Source of the DNA: Turnera subulata
Lineage: Eukaryota; Streptophyta; Magnoliopsida; Malpighiales; Passifloraceae
Assembly (NCBI GenBank): GCA_028386065.3
Contig: JAKUCV010000253.1
Span: 62,001-126,000, forward strand
DNA: 64,000 bases
Direction of reading: 5' to 3'
A program made the translations under genes and the position numbers. The notes below the pieces were generated by a model, which was not told where the DNA came from, searched no databases, and saw nothing but the letters and a program-made list of their open reading frames with translations. This document shows positions 35,820 through 47,618 of the stretch, piece by piece (positions within the stretch are counted from its first letter, which is position 1; every line of letters begins with the position of its first letter).

Positions 35820-36955
35820 TTTATTGTACAATTGGTAGGCTTTATTCTTAGTTGAATATCCAAGGAACACTCCATCAAATTTTGCATCAAATTTACCAAG
35901 GGTATTCTTTTTATTCAGGAAAACTTTAAAGTAACTAATGTTTGGTTTTTATCGTACCATATCTCATAAGGTGTCTTTTCAAGTGTGGATCTTATGAAAA
36001 CTCTATTAAGAATGTAGCATGCTTTGTTTATTGCTTCAGCCCAGAAATAAGCAGGTAGATTATGCTCATTCAGCATGGTTCTTGTCGTTTTATGCAAAGT
36101 TCAGTTCCTCCTTTCTACTACTCCATTCTAATGAGGAGTTCTAAGTGCTGAAAAGGTATGATCTATGCTATTTTCTTTACAGAAGTGATTAAAGATAATA
36201 TTATCAAATTCTCCGCTATGATCGCTTCTAATATTGTCATTTTCTTTTTGCTTCTCCGAAGTGATTAAGTAAAGTGAGAATAGACATCAACGATGACAAA
36301 TATATATTCCTTACCTCCTAGACTTACCATCCTTATTAGCCCACAGAGACCAATATGTAGAAGTTCCAATGGCCGAGATGTTGATAGTACATTCTTAGAC
36401 TTTAAAGAGCTTTTGGTCTGTTTGCCTAGTTGACAAGCTCGACATACTCATCTTTTTCAAACTTCATTGTTGGAAGTCCTCTTAAAAGCTCCTTCTCTAG
36501 TAGATGTGACATGAGTTCTATGTGAGCATATCCCAACCTTCTATGTCATTACTTAGGAGTCTCTGTAGTTTCATTGAAACACTTGTTCATGGGGTTACCA
36601 ACATCATTTATGTTAATAGAGTACAGATTTTCTAGCCTTTTTCCTGTGAAGACAATTTTATCATCTTCAAGGTTAGTTACTGAGCATCCATTTGATTCAA
36701 AAGTGACTTTGCATCCAGGATCACACAATTGACTTATACTCAAAAGATTAAACTTCAAATTGTCAACTAATAGCATGTGCACAATATAGGTTCCTTACCA
36801 ACATTACTATACCCAAAACTTTGCCTTTCGTTTTGTCATCAAAGACAACAGATCCACGCCTGGTGAATAGAGGGATGTGAACATAGATGGGTCTCCGGTC
36901 ATGTGTCTTTAACATCCACTATCGAACACCAATTGATCCCTCTTTCCATGTAGAA
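35820..36955 (-). pseudogene. SIRE-like element 2 protease and integrase remnants
   Basis: DSGC followed by a stop and RHMTGDPSMF marks the protease (~36920-36880). NLKFNLLSISQLCDPGCKV is at 36780-36700. Integrase pieces are recognisable (GHAHIELMSHLLEKEL-like, ~36530; AIWAEAINKACYILNRV-like, ~36050) but riddled with stops. The dead catalytic core is far worse preserved than in element 1. Confidence 0.8.
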
Positions 36956-36958
36956 TAA

Positions 36959-38640
36959 TCAGGTCTTAGGTACCCGTACAAGGTTGGGTCCTTGGAGATT
37001 AGTTTTGGTACCTTTAGGTACCCACATGAACTTAATTGGACAACTTTTCTTTCCAAAAAAGCAATTCTTTATGCCATGTCCAACTCGTTCACAAAAATAA
37101 TAAGTAATATGACTCTGATTGTTGTCACTAGGTTTAACAAACATGTTTCTATGTGATGAAGTTCTTCTGGATTATTATGAGCATGATTATGAATCTTCTT
37201 AACCTCAAAGACATTGTAAGTTGCCCTAAGGCCTACCTTTTGAAGAGTGTCTTTGCTGTCCAAGAATCGTATCTATCCTATTACTTTCATACTCAAATTT
37301 CTTTGGAAGAACGTTTAGATACTCAACAAGTTTAGTTATCCTACTGTTCTCTTTTAGAATCTTATCATGTTGTTCCTGGTTAGCTGAGATTTTCTTCTCT
37401 AGTTCACTGTATGCACTAGCTAGAGCATTCTTTTTCATTTTGGCATCGACAAGGACTTTTGAAGAAGAGATCAGTTCATCATTTAATTTCTCACAGCTAG
37501 ATTGTTGACCTCTCTTTTATGATTATAAATTAAATGATCTCTCATTTATGATTCCAAGACTTCTATCTTTCCCCTAAACTGAATGTTTTATTTTGCATTT
37601 TCTTAAAGTTTTTGAACATTTCATCATAGGCATCATGTAAATTATTGGAAGCACATTCAGAGGAGTTAGAATCAATTACCCCATTGTCTTTTCTTGCCAT
37701 GAGACATATGTTGGCAGCTTCTCCTTGATCTGAATCACTTTTAGAATCTAAGTCATCCCATGCCGCCATTGCCTTCTTTCCCTTACTTTTAGAAGCATCA
37801 AACCTGGATTTTCTTTGCTAGAGAAAATCAACTTTAATAAGTCCAGGGCGATTGCATCCCTAACCAAGAAGTTTCTCCTTCTTTGGCTCTTCAAGTTTGA
37901 TTCTCCTAAGACCTTTTCCCCTTTGATTTTTCTTCTTGAGGAACTTGACAAATTTGTGGGTGCCAAGAGCAATATCTGAATCACTTTCAAAACCATCATC
38001 ATGCATGCTGAGATCTAGCTCTTTCTTCTTTTTGGCTCTTTCTTCAAATTTTGATCCATGCACAATGAGGTTTCCCATAAGCTTATTATAGGTCAGTGTA
38101 TTCACATCTTTGGCTTCCTCTATGATTGTAACTTTGGGTTCCCATTCAGCTGGAACTGATCAAAGAATTTTGGTTACCTTCTCCTTGGTTATGATCACTT
38201 TTCCTAGACATGCAAGATTATTACACAAAATTGTGAATCTTGTATCTAGGTCTTGAATGGACTCATTAGTCCTTATTTGGAATAGCTCAAAGTCTCTCAT
38301 GAGTCTGTTAATCTTGGATTCTTCAACTTGATTGGTGGCCTCATGAGCTACACATAAGAGATTCTAAATTTCATGTGTTGTGTTGCATGGTTTGACTGAT
38401 GCCACAAAGAAGAGCATTCTTGGCTTGTGCATCTAGCTTGGCCTTCTTCATTTATTCTTCACTCCAATATTGGATATCTTTTGCTGGATGTGTTTCAGGT
38501 GTGCTCACAATTTGCCACATCTCCAGCTCCTTTCCTTCAAAAAAATTCTTCATGCAGAATTTCCAATGGTCAAAGTTGAATCCATTGAAATGTGGAGCAT
38601 TGTTGATGTTGTTTCCTCGAATTCTATGAACTTTGTCTCC
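36959..38640 (-). pseudogene. SIRE-like element 2 gag
   Basis: Reads NNINNAPHFNGFNFDHWKF near 38600-38550, FELFQIRTNESIQDLDTRFT at ~38290, MNTLTYNKLMGNLIVHGSKF at 38105, an acidic segment (AAWDDLDSKSDSD, 37769), coiled coil (37438-37226) and a knuckle relic FCERVGHGIKNC (~37090) in which the first cysteine is replaced. The order is identical to element 1. Broken by stops throughout. Confidence 0.82.
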
Positions 38641-38662
38641 TGAAGGTTAATCCAACAACAGA

Positions 38663-38682
38663 AAACCTTGCTCCGCTACTAA
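38663..38682 (-). other. Primer-binding site of element 2
   Basis: On the minus strand TAGTAGCGGAGCAAGG follows the LTR end; it is equivalent to TTGGTAGCGGAGC in element 1, with a substitution at the second base pair. Confidence 0.55.
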
Positions 38683-38683
38683 T

Positions 38684-39748
38684 TATAGGCCCATATTGGC
38701 CGGGGGGTGGTGGGGGGGAAGGTGAATTAGCCTTTTTCTCTTAACCACCGATTTGACATCGCTAATGCCAAATCGATTCTATATCTAAAATAGACGGCTA
38801 ATAACACACTTAAGAGAAGGGATAGGAACATTTGTATAGAGGATTTAGAGTGGTTCCCCATGTAGGAGTACATCCACTATTCAAGGAGTCCACCTTGATA
38901 TTTCTAACCTTCACCATACTTGGCTTATAACATGTTCATTCACAACCTTTTACAAGCTTTTTTCTTAGGCTAAGCTTAAACTTATCACGCGCCACAAACT
39001 AATTCCATGCCCCACTAATATGTGTATAACTCTCATAATATGGTATCTTCAATGAATAACTCAAAAAGATTTACAATTAAGCTCAATACTCAAGATTTTG
39101 CAATTTCGACTCAAAGGAGAACTATAAGTATAACTCAAGCTTTTTGATCAGTATATTCTCGTAGTTGGCAGCTTTGAGTTCAGTTCTTCAATCTTGCTTC
39201 AATTTACAGAGGCTGGGGAATGAGAAGCCTCCAAATCAAACCGTTAAAGGCCACTGTCAGCTGCATCAGGAGTTGGCACGAATGGCGCCAGAACGTTTAT
39301 GTTTGAATTTTCCATCTAGTTGACCTACACTTGTTAGGTAAGTCCTAGGTTTTGATCATACTATGTTGGACTGAATCAAAAGGATCCGTTGTAAAAGGTT
39401 TCCAGGCCTTTTATCATACTTCTGCAAAGATCAAATAAGTAGTATACTAGGTTTTATAGGCATGGGAGCTATCTTAACATGTGCCTTCAAAACCCAAGGT
39501 CACCAAGGTCGGTTGAAAGCGACCTCTCATGCATGCTCACGCAACAACCAATTCCACTCACTCCAAACTTCAAGGATTTAGATCATATATGTAATTAGGT
39601 GCTGGAGAGTAGAATAACTTAACAATAGTTTATCATAATCAAAACGAAGTTAAGCTCAAAGTTAGGTAATTATTTTTAATAGCTAATTATTACTAATTGG
39701 CCTATTAATTAACTACTAATTGCACATGCTAGTTACATTAACCCAATA
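38684..39748 (-). repeat. 5' LTR of SIRE-like element 2
   Basis: The partner of 27952-28993. It holds a G-rich run (about 38701-38719) at the same place as the C runs of element 1, and shares GACATCGCTAATGCCAAATC-type sequence with the other LTR. Confidence 0.85.
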
Positions 39749-39753
39749 ATCAT

Positions 39754-40760
39754 TTCTACAAAAATTTTTACTTATCTATGTTAAAATTTTTTATTTATAA
39801 TCGTAACATAAATTTATGAAGAGATTATGTCAGTAAAATACTCCTCCTTTTCTAATAATTAATTTTTGATTCAAAATTCATATTAATTTGCTAATACTTC
39901 TTTTATTGCCATTGTTTATACATGACCTTATTTATTAAGCCAACAATAATTGTAGTGTAATGGCATCTCCTTTGAGTTTTATCTAAAGAGTTAAGAATTC
40001 GATCTCAATGGTGAGATTGAGGGGCGGTTTGTGGTAGGGGTGGTTGATGACCTAATTTTAATTAACATACACTTATTGTAAGCTTATCTATTAATACAAA
40101 CTCTTACGTCAAAATGCAACATCACCCCTAAGCCATACATTGGTTTCTATATCCAACCAAGTTTAAATGATAACAAACTACCTCAAGTAACTAATCCGGT
40201 CTAGCTTGTTACATGTAGTTTCATTTTAGATATGTGTGTATATTGGATAGGTTTGTGTGCTTAGTGGTGGCAGTTAGATATCATTGTCAAATACTTGATC
40301 TTTGTGAAAGGCTAACTCCTCATTAGGAAGTCAAAAAACCTAGTACTGCATGTTTTTAGAAATATACAGGTTGATTCAAATAAGTTGTAGCCTTCCATCT
40401 CTCAACATGAAGCACAACCTTGATGTTCACAAAAAAATTGTCACATGATAATGAAGGACAATGGCATCATTGATGCCAGAACTTGAGAAAGACTACTGAG
40501 AGATTTGAATATTCATGCTTTGGCGTCTATCATGTCGTAGGAGTTGTGAGTGTTTTTGAGTTAATAATTCTTTTGTAACCATAACCCGATCGGTTTTTCG
40601 AGTTAATAATTCTTTTATAAATTTTCAATCGACCCAGATTTACCACTATTTACTCGGAAAAATTGTGATTCGGTGGCCCAACTGGGTCAACTTCCGGTCC
40701 GGGTTTAATAACATTGGTTATGACTAGGAGCGTCGACCAACCTAAAGGTTCCTTTTACCA
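39754..40760. other. Intergenic DNA with a SINE-like stretch
   Basis: No gene. Around 39952-40090, TAGTGTAATGGCATC followed by GAATTCGATCTC resembles the A and B boxes of a tRNA-derived SINE, but no poly-A tail or TSD was found. The rest is AT-rich. Confidence 0.35.
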
Positions 40761-40770
40761 CAAAAGAATA

Positions 40771-41182
40771 GGACTAGTGCCTTGTTTCTTCCTTATGTTT
40801 GTCTCTTAATTTTGAAATTTATCCATGTATTATAATTTGGTTGGATTTCATCCTTTTTTCACCATGTTTTCTATATTTTTGTCTAATTGACCGGAATCCG
40901 CCAAGAATTGGTGACGTGACTACTTTTTTGGTACTACATCAGCAATCTGGAGCCCATATTTTGACTGCAGTACATAATCAAAACTCGTCTCACCTTCCCT
41001 ATTCATATAATTAGTTGACAAGTGGCACCTACTTTGTTGATGTGGCACCAAAAAAAATTGTCATGCCATCAAATCTCATGGTAAAAAACATAGTAAATAA
41101 TGGGATGAAATCCAACCAAATTATAACACAGATAAATTGTGAAAATAAGAGACAATATTGGGATGAAACAAGACATTAGTCC
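40771..41182. mobile_element. MULE-type MITE with ~100-bp inverted repeats
   Basis: The left arm (GGACTAGTGCCTTGTTTC, 40771 on) is the inverse of the right arm (ending GAAACAAGACATTAGTCC at 41182). Similarity continues inward through the GGTTGGATTTCATCC block, over roughly 100 bp or more. CAAAAGAATA flanks both sides (40761-40770 and 41183-41192), a 10-bp TSD as expected for Mutator-like elements. 412 bp and no coding capacity. Confidence 0.85.
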
Positions 41183-41192
41183 CAAAAGAATA

Positions 41193-42604
41193 CAAGACAT
41201 TACTTTATATAGTGATATATAATCGAGTGAAGCATTTTTACAATGAACTTTTTCTAAGCTACCTCTTCCTGCATTTGTTTTTGGGCAAAAAATTCAAAAG
41301 ACACACCGGGTAATAATGAAGTTGGAAAAGAATATAAAATAACTTATATTCAATTGTTGATGGATGTTGGGGTCACATATAGATATTGGTGGTATAGAAT
41401 ATAAATCACACATTCTACTTATAAAAGTGTTGCTGACAATATATTAGAGAGGTTTAGTTGAGAGGTAATCTAAAAATAAGTTGTAATTTTCTTAAAAAAC
41501 GAAATACGTTGTAATTGAGTGATTCATACGACTTACCTAATTTTTTGTTTTTAGAATATGCAATCTCAGAAAAATTCAGTTGTTAGATTCATCCATCATA
41601 TCTAGGTATGTGGTCCGCATCAAATTGGGATTAGTGAGAGCAAAATTCTGCAAAAGATGTCGAATGGGAGAAAAAAAAAAGTGAAGAAGAAGCCAATCCC
41701 AAAAAATCCAATTATGTAACCCCTTCTTTAGAACTCCAGTACCAATCGTAGAGTTCTCAATCACTCTGTTTAAGGTTGGCGTTTGAGTTTTGGTGCTTCT
41801 AAATAACCTTCGTTTGTTCTTTTTCTGGACAATACCTAATGTTGTTCATATTATAAAAGAATTAATTTCGAACAATAAAATTGTCTAGCCTGCGATGACA
41901 ATGGATAAAAAGAAAAGAAAAAGAACACCTGCTCACAAAGTTTTTAATTACTAATTTAGAGATAAAATCACCACTATGACAATACCAATTTTTTCCCCAA
42001 AAAAATAAGCATGATAATTCCTAATATGTCTTAGTAGTAATTAAAGTTCTTCTTGTAGAAGAATATTAATTTAGCACAATAAAATATCTAGGCTGCAAGG
42101 GCAAGGAATAAAAGGAAAATGGGTTAAATACTTTTTACCATTTGAACTTTTGGCCGAAGATATTTAAGAACTAAAAAAATCGTGATAGAGGTACCTCAAA
42201 CTTTATTTTTGTAAGACTTAATTCCCAGCATCGATAATTTCACATTACTATTGACTGAAATCTATTTGTGATAAAATAATTTTTTTTAGTTTTAATAAGG
42301 ACATGCCTTCCTCCATATTTTCTTTCCACTTGGACTCCTTCTCTTTTAGTTCTATGAATAGAGAGGAAGGTAGTATAGTAGATGGAACTCCAAAGCAAAA
42401 AAAAACAATGGGTTTTAAAAGTTTTGGTAGAACTTTCTTTACGCATGGCAATTAAACAAAAATATATTTGAAGGACAACACATTACCGACAAATCTAATT
42501 TTATTAACAATTAAAAATAAAATAAACAACACAAAAATTATTAGCATGCAGAATGACGTCTCAAAATGAACAGATCTAATTATGCCATGTGCTTGCATCA
42601 ATGA
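41193..42604. other. AT-rich intergenic DNA
   Basis: Nothing assignable. Short frames (41576-41764, 42240-42451 minus) are low complexity or lack homology signals. Confidence 0.5.
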
Positions 42605-42934
42605 CTTGTGTGGGTTAAATATTGAATGGAGGGAGCTAAAACATACCCTTTTTTAGTTCAGCTTGTTAAATCTTTCAAAAATAAAATTTGAAGTACTTCT
42701 ATCCCTTCAAGTGGTTAAATATTTAGTCTTGGTTAAATCTTAAAAAACAAAGTTACCTCTATCCTTTTACTTGTGTGGGTTAAATATTGAATGGAGGGAG
42801 CTAAAACATACCCTTTTTTAGTTCAGCTTGTTAAATCTTTCAAAAATAAAATTTGAAGTACTTCTATCCCTTCAAGTGGTTAAATATTTAGTCTTGGTTA
42901 AATCTTAAAAAACAAAGTTACCTCTATCCTTTTA
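42605..42934. repeat. Perfect 165-bp tandem duplication
   Basis: 42605-42769 and 42770-42934 are identical base for base and directly abutting, so the event is recent or the copies have been homogenised. The unit holds repeated GGTTAAAT words and no gene. An assembly duplication is possible but there is no N or homopolymer at the junction. Confidence 0.9.
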
Positions 42935-43355
42935 GTTGGTTTACCTCTATCCTATCTTTAAAAGTAATTAATCCAAAAGAAAACATATATCAAAATTTTA
43001 CTACTAATTTAGAGATAAAATCACCACAAAAGTTAAGAGCTGTCTCCAAACTTTTTGAGACAAACTTCTCTTTACCAGCGATATTCACATGGGAGTTGCA
43101 GTGGGAAGGCAAAAGAGAGCGGATCAGAGTCGGAATCGAGGATCTGTGACCATACCATTTTCACACCATTCAAAAGAGAGCTTCACCATGTGATTCTCAC
43201 CCGCGCACAAATGTCAAACACTCCAAAACAATGAAAGTCAAATCAAATTCTTGTTCACCCCAGTCAACTTTTTTTTTTTGTTTTTCGTTTTTTAGGTCAC
43301 CCCATCCCCCTCCATAATGGAAATCAAAAGAAACTATAATTATACATGTGGGTTT

Positions 43356-43503
43356 GATTCAACTGGTAAGCAATTTGGTTCCGTTTAAGTGAGGTCTCGG
43401 TTTGAGTCCTCCTACATGCAGAAAATCTCGATTCAACTCGTAAGCAATTTGGTTCGGTTTAAGTGAGGTCTCGGTTTGAGTCCTCCTATATACAGAAAAT
43501 CTC
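43356..43503 (+). repeat. Tandem pair of tRNA-like (SINE-related) 74-bp units
   Basis: Units 43356-43429 and 43430-43503 differ at about five bases. Each has an A-box-like CAACTGGTAAGCAATTTGG and a B-box match GGTTTGAGTCC about 25 bases further on. This is the arrangement of a tRNA-derived pol III promoter, but it does not fold as a complete tRNA with acceptor stem, so SINE head rather than tRNA gene. Confidence 0.5.
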
Positions 43504-44116
43504 CATTAGAAGTGTCGCCTATGATAATCAGGTGCGCGTTCCGGGTCAAACCCAAATTAATCCAAACAAAGCTCCGAGAAAAAGAAAATAATACTATAAG
43601 TACCACTGCACCACCGGCATCACACACTGCCTCCTTAATTCCATGGGTGGCTGAACGGCACCACCACGGCCACACGTACCGTACAGAGCGTGCGACTCCT
43701 TATACCGTACAAATAGCGCGTGGCTCACTCCCTGAGCCGACGAATCTTGACTTAATTAATCTTTTGTTGTGAAAGAAAGGAAAACAGAAAGAAGAGAGAA
43801 GACAGGAGAAAAAGAAAAGGAAAAGAAAAATAGATTCGTTGAGGGTCACAAAACAAAAGTGACAGGTTGGTTTCCCGGGAAACCCAATCAGCTTTAGTAG
43901 TATATTACTGGTAAGTAAGCGAAAGCATATATAGCGGTTGAGCTGAGCAATCTGTTCTCCAAACCCAACAAAAACCAACTCATCTCTCCTCCCACTCTCC
44001 CACGCAAACATCACTCTGCTTGCTCTCTGCTGTTTCTCTCCCCCATCCTCTCCCTTTCTAGATCAGCCGTTTTCGTCTCTTGTTCTTTCCAGTTTCCCGG
44101 AAGCAACCCACGAGAA
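43504..44116 (+). promoter_or_regulatory. IQM promoter and 5' untranslated region
   Basis: A TATA-like CATATATAG lies at 43926-43934, about 190 bp before the start codon, and would place transcription start near 43960. The leader is pyrimidine-rich (CTCTCCTCCCACTCTCCC, CTCTCTGCTGTTTCTCTCC), which is common in plant 5' leaders. A single CACGTACC-type motif lies at ~43673. Inference from sequence only. Confidence 0.5.
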
Positions 44117-44710
44117 ATGGAAGTACTTGAAACGCAGGCGCCTCTGCCTCATTTCCCGCACACTATGGGCATTCCCCTTGATTTCCTCCCCACGGATTCT
44201 CGGGCGGTTCGGTCCTCGCTCAGCTGTGAGAGCGCGGCTGCGGTCAAGCTGCAGAAGGTGTACAGGAGTTATCGCACCCGGCGCAGGTTAGCCGACTCCG
44301 CCGTCGTCGCTGAAGAATTTTGGTGCGTAGCCCACCACTTAATTTCTCCCTTCCCTTGACTTGTTCTGTTTGTTTTTCTCTCCTCTTGTTTCTTTCTTCT
44401 CTTCTTCCCTCAACTCCGTACCTTTTGCTTACTAGAACTAGAAGTGTATCTGCTTCTGTAATTAGTGGAGGACTTTTTGGTGCGTGCTTAATTTGTGGTT
44501 ACTAATAATAATAATAATAATAATGGTGCTTTGGGAAAATTAAAGGTGGCAAGCGATAGATTATGCAAGGCTGAATCACAGCACCATTTCCTTCTTTGAT
44601 TTCCCCAAACCCGAAACTGCGGCTTCCAGGTGGAGTCGCATCAGCTTGAATGCTTCTAAGGTTGGTTTGAGCTCACTCACTGCCTACGTCTTATTTTTCT
44701 CTCTTAATTA

Positions 44711-44759
<49 letters not shown>

Positions 44760-47618
44760 GATGAAACTTTTTCTTTTGAGAAAAAAATTACGCCGAAACT
44801 TCTTCAATAAACACCAATTCACGAAGTTTTGGGTATTTACAGTATTCTGTCTTTTCTTTTTTTTTTTTTAAAAAAGAAAGGATTTATGGTTTGAGTTGAG
44901 GAGATTAACTACTACTGACGAGTGTGAATGTGTGATGTAGGTAGTGTCTTCGTTGACAAATTTTTAAATTTTAAATTATTTTATTTTATTTTTTGGGACA
45001 GGTGGGGAAGGGTTTGTCAAAGGACGCGAAAGCGCAGTTATTGGCTTTCCAACATTGGATTGAAGCTGTAATCAAATTACTTTTTTTCTTAACACTGAGC
45101 TTAGTTGTGATTTCTTGGTTAATTGTGTTTTTTGCTACTCAAAGAAGAAAATGTCAAATGATGTGTTGGTGGTGTAGATTGACCCAAGGCATCGCTACGG
45201 CCATATCTTGCATTCGTATTACCAGGAGTGGTGCAAATCGGAATCCGGCCAGCCATTCTTTTACTGGTGAGAGCCTATTTGGATTTTCATTTCGCTGATG
45301 TTTCTTTTAATACAAAAAAAATAAAATAAAATTGAGCCTCTGGTTTCTTCCATAGGGGGGTATTGATTCCTAATCGTTGCTTTGGGTGTTGATTGTTGGT
45401 ACCACTCTCTTCAGGTTGGATGTAGGAGACGGAAAAGATGTTGATCTCGAAGAACATCCAAGGTCAAAGCTTCGAGAACAGCGAATTAAGTATCTGGGAC
45501 CTGTAAGTTCCTGCCAAATGTGAATTCAGACATGGTCTTAAAAGTTCGACATGCGGATCTTTCTGACCCGAGTCACTAATTTACAGCTTTTCCTTCTTTT
45601 TTTTTTTTCCTTCTAAATCTGTTTTAACTTGATTCCAAACAGCAAGAGAGGGAAAATTATGAGTACATCGTGGAGGAAGGGAAAATTACTCATAAACAAA
45701 CTGGAAATCTACTCGATACATCAAACGGACGTCTAGGGGTGAAGTGGATATTTGTTATGAGCACCTCTAGGAGACTTTACATCGGTGAGGTATGAGATTT
45801 TCATTATCTTACCCTATCCTGTTGTTGTTGTTGTTTTTGAACTTTTTTTTATATGTTTTAAACAGCATTGATTTAGTGTTTACTTCCTCTAGAAAAAGAA
45901 AGGAGCTTTCCATCATTCGAGCTTTTTGGCTGGAGGTGCCACATTGGCGGCTGGACGGCTAATTGCAGAGAATGGAATTGTTAAGGTATATAAAGGCAAC
46001 AGTACGTTTCATGGATGTGCCTTTTAATACCATTCGTGTTGCTTTGGTCAATATCTTGAGAATTCTGTTGGATTTCAGCATATTAATTGCTTAAAATTTA
46101 CGTTTATCAGCCTTGAATTTAGATGCCCAAATGTATATTCCATCAGTTGACGGAATCAAAATTTCACGTCAAATGCAACTTAAGCATCTCAGGACTACAG
46201 AGTCTTGGTAATATCTGTCTAATACCCTGAGGCGAGTATATCCTGGTTGTGAGTTCTTGTGTGGTTATCCACAGTAATGGTAGTCGGACTCCTTGTTGCA
46301 TTAGCTGCAGCAGTTTTGTCCCTTCTCCATCTGAATGCACAGGCATCACTAGCTTCTTCTTACGATGAAGTAACTCATCCACAATTTGGCATATAGCATC
46401 CAAACTTGTGTCCTTCCTTTTGTGTTCATGCTAGTAATGCCTGGAACTCTCTTTTGCCTTTTCTTACCTCTCAAAAGATTGGGTGAACTGTTGTGCTTGG
46501 GAATGTCTGGTGCCCAGACCTGGTAGAAAAGAAAGCCTGTAGGAATACACTGATATATGTGCTGGTAACAAAAACCTAGCAATTTTATACCCAGTTTTTT
46601 TTTTTTTTTTTTTTTGGAGCAAGCACTTCATTAGTGGATCCTCTTCTCTAATATTTTCGCTGCGTACTGGCATTTTTTGCTGACATTAGTACTTTTGTGG
46701 GACAAGGTTTTGAATTGTAGCATTATAGATAACGATTTTTTGGGGTCCTTGCAGTCCATTTCTCCATACAGTGGACACTACAGGCCAACAGAAGATAGCT
46801 TTGATAGCTTTCTATCCTTTCTCAAGTACAATGGCGTCAATCTTGATGAAGTTCAGGTAATTAATCATATCAGCAAAACATAAGCTGGGACGGAAAGTGT
46901 GCGCACTTATCACGATGGCCAGTCATCTAATTAGAGGATGCATTGCGCCTTCTCTCGATTAGCATAGAAAAAGAGAGATTTTATACATAAAGAAAAAAGC
47001 ATAAAGAATAGAGAGAGTCTGCACTGGGCCTATTTTTAATCACTCTTTCATCATGGTTCATGAGAAATCAATCGCCAACAGTCTTATGATAATATATCTT
47101 TGCCATCTGTTACACAGATAAATAAAGCTGGCGAAGACTCTGATACATACGATTCTGGAGAGCGTGCGGTGGTTGAATTTATAAGGAAATTAGAACCCCC
47201 CAGACTTTCGATTCCCGCCATACCCAAGGCTTCTGCCCCAAATGCTCCAGAAGTTCAGAAAACTGAAGGCGGACGTGAATACAAAAGGACTTTGTCTGGT
47301 GGTCTTCAGAGTCCAAGGGCGGATGTGCCTAAGACAGCTATATTGCAAAGAATCAATTCCAAGAAGTCGCTAAAATCATACCAATTAGGACATCAACTAT
47401 CTCGCAAATGGTCAACTGGAGCTGGACCCAGGATTGGTTGTGTTGCTGATTACCCAGTAGAGCTTAGGGTCCAAGCCTTAGAGTTTGTTAACCTATCTCC
47501 TAGAAAACCTCCCACCCCATCATCCTACAGTCGGTTTGCTGGCCTTGTTTCGCCCACAGCTCAACCCACATCAGAAATTCCTAATGGGGATGGTACCCTC
47601 TCATCTCCATCATCCTAA
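44117..47618 (+). CDS. IQM: IQ-motif containing protein, IQM family (nine coding exons)
   Basis: Exons by GT/AG and frame: 44117-44322, 44546-44660, 45002-45067, 45178-45266, 45415-45502, 45643-45789, 45893-45985, 46755-46856, 47118-47618; 1407 bp, 468 residues, no stop. The IQ motif is at residues 45-55 ([11 protein letters not shown]), the calmodulin-binding site of the plant IQM family. It is followed by the family core ([75 protein letters not shown]) and a serine/proline-rich tail. IQM proteins bind calmodulin independently of calcium. The short N-terminus starting MEVLETQ suggests the IQM3-like branch, but I cannot confirm which. Intron 7 (769 bp) contains a T21 run at 46595-46615. Confidence 0.93.
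44712..44759. repeat. ATT microsatellite in IQM intron 2
   Basis: A run of ATT/TTA triplets in the second intron. A shorter AAT run sits at 44503-44524 in intron 1. Confidence 0.85.

Larger units (their letters stand above)
27952..39748 (-). mobile_element. SIRE/Maximus-type Ty1/copia element 2, complete with TSD ATCAT
   Basis: LTRs at 38684-39748 (5') and 27952-28993 (3') bound gag, protease, integrase, RT, RNase H and env-like sequence, all on the minus strand. ATCAT flanks both ends (27947-27951 and 39749-39753). The 5' LTR first base pair has mutated (TATTGGGT instead of TGTTGGGT). It is heavily degenerate, with stops in every domain, and older-looking than element 1. A family A solo LTR sits in the env-like part. 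Confidence 0.9.

Noticed and set aside
43356..43503. Two tRNA genes in tandem
   Set aside because: A and B boxes are present but I could not build acceptor and anticodon stems; treated as SINE-like.
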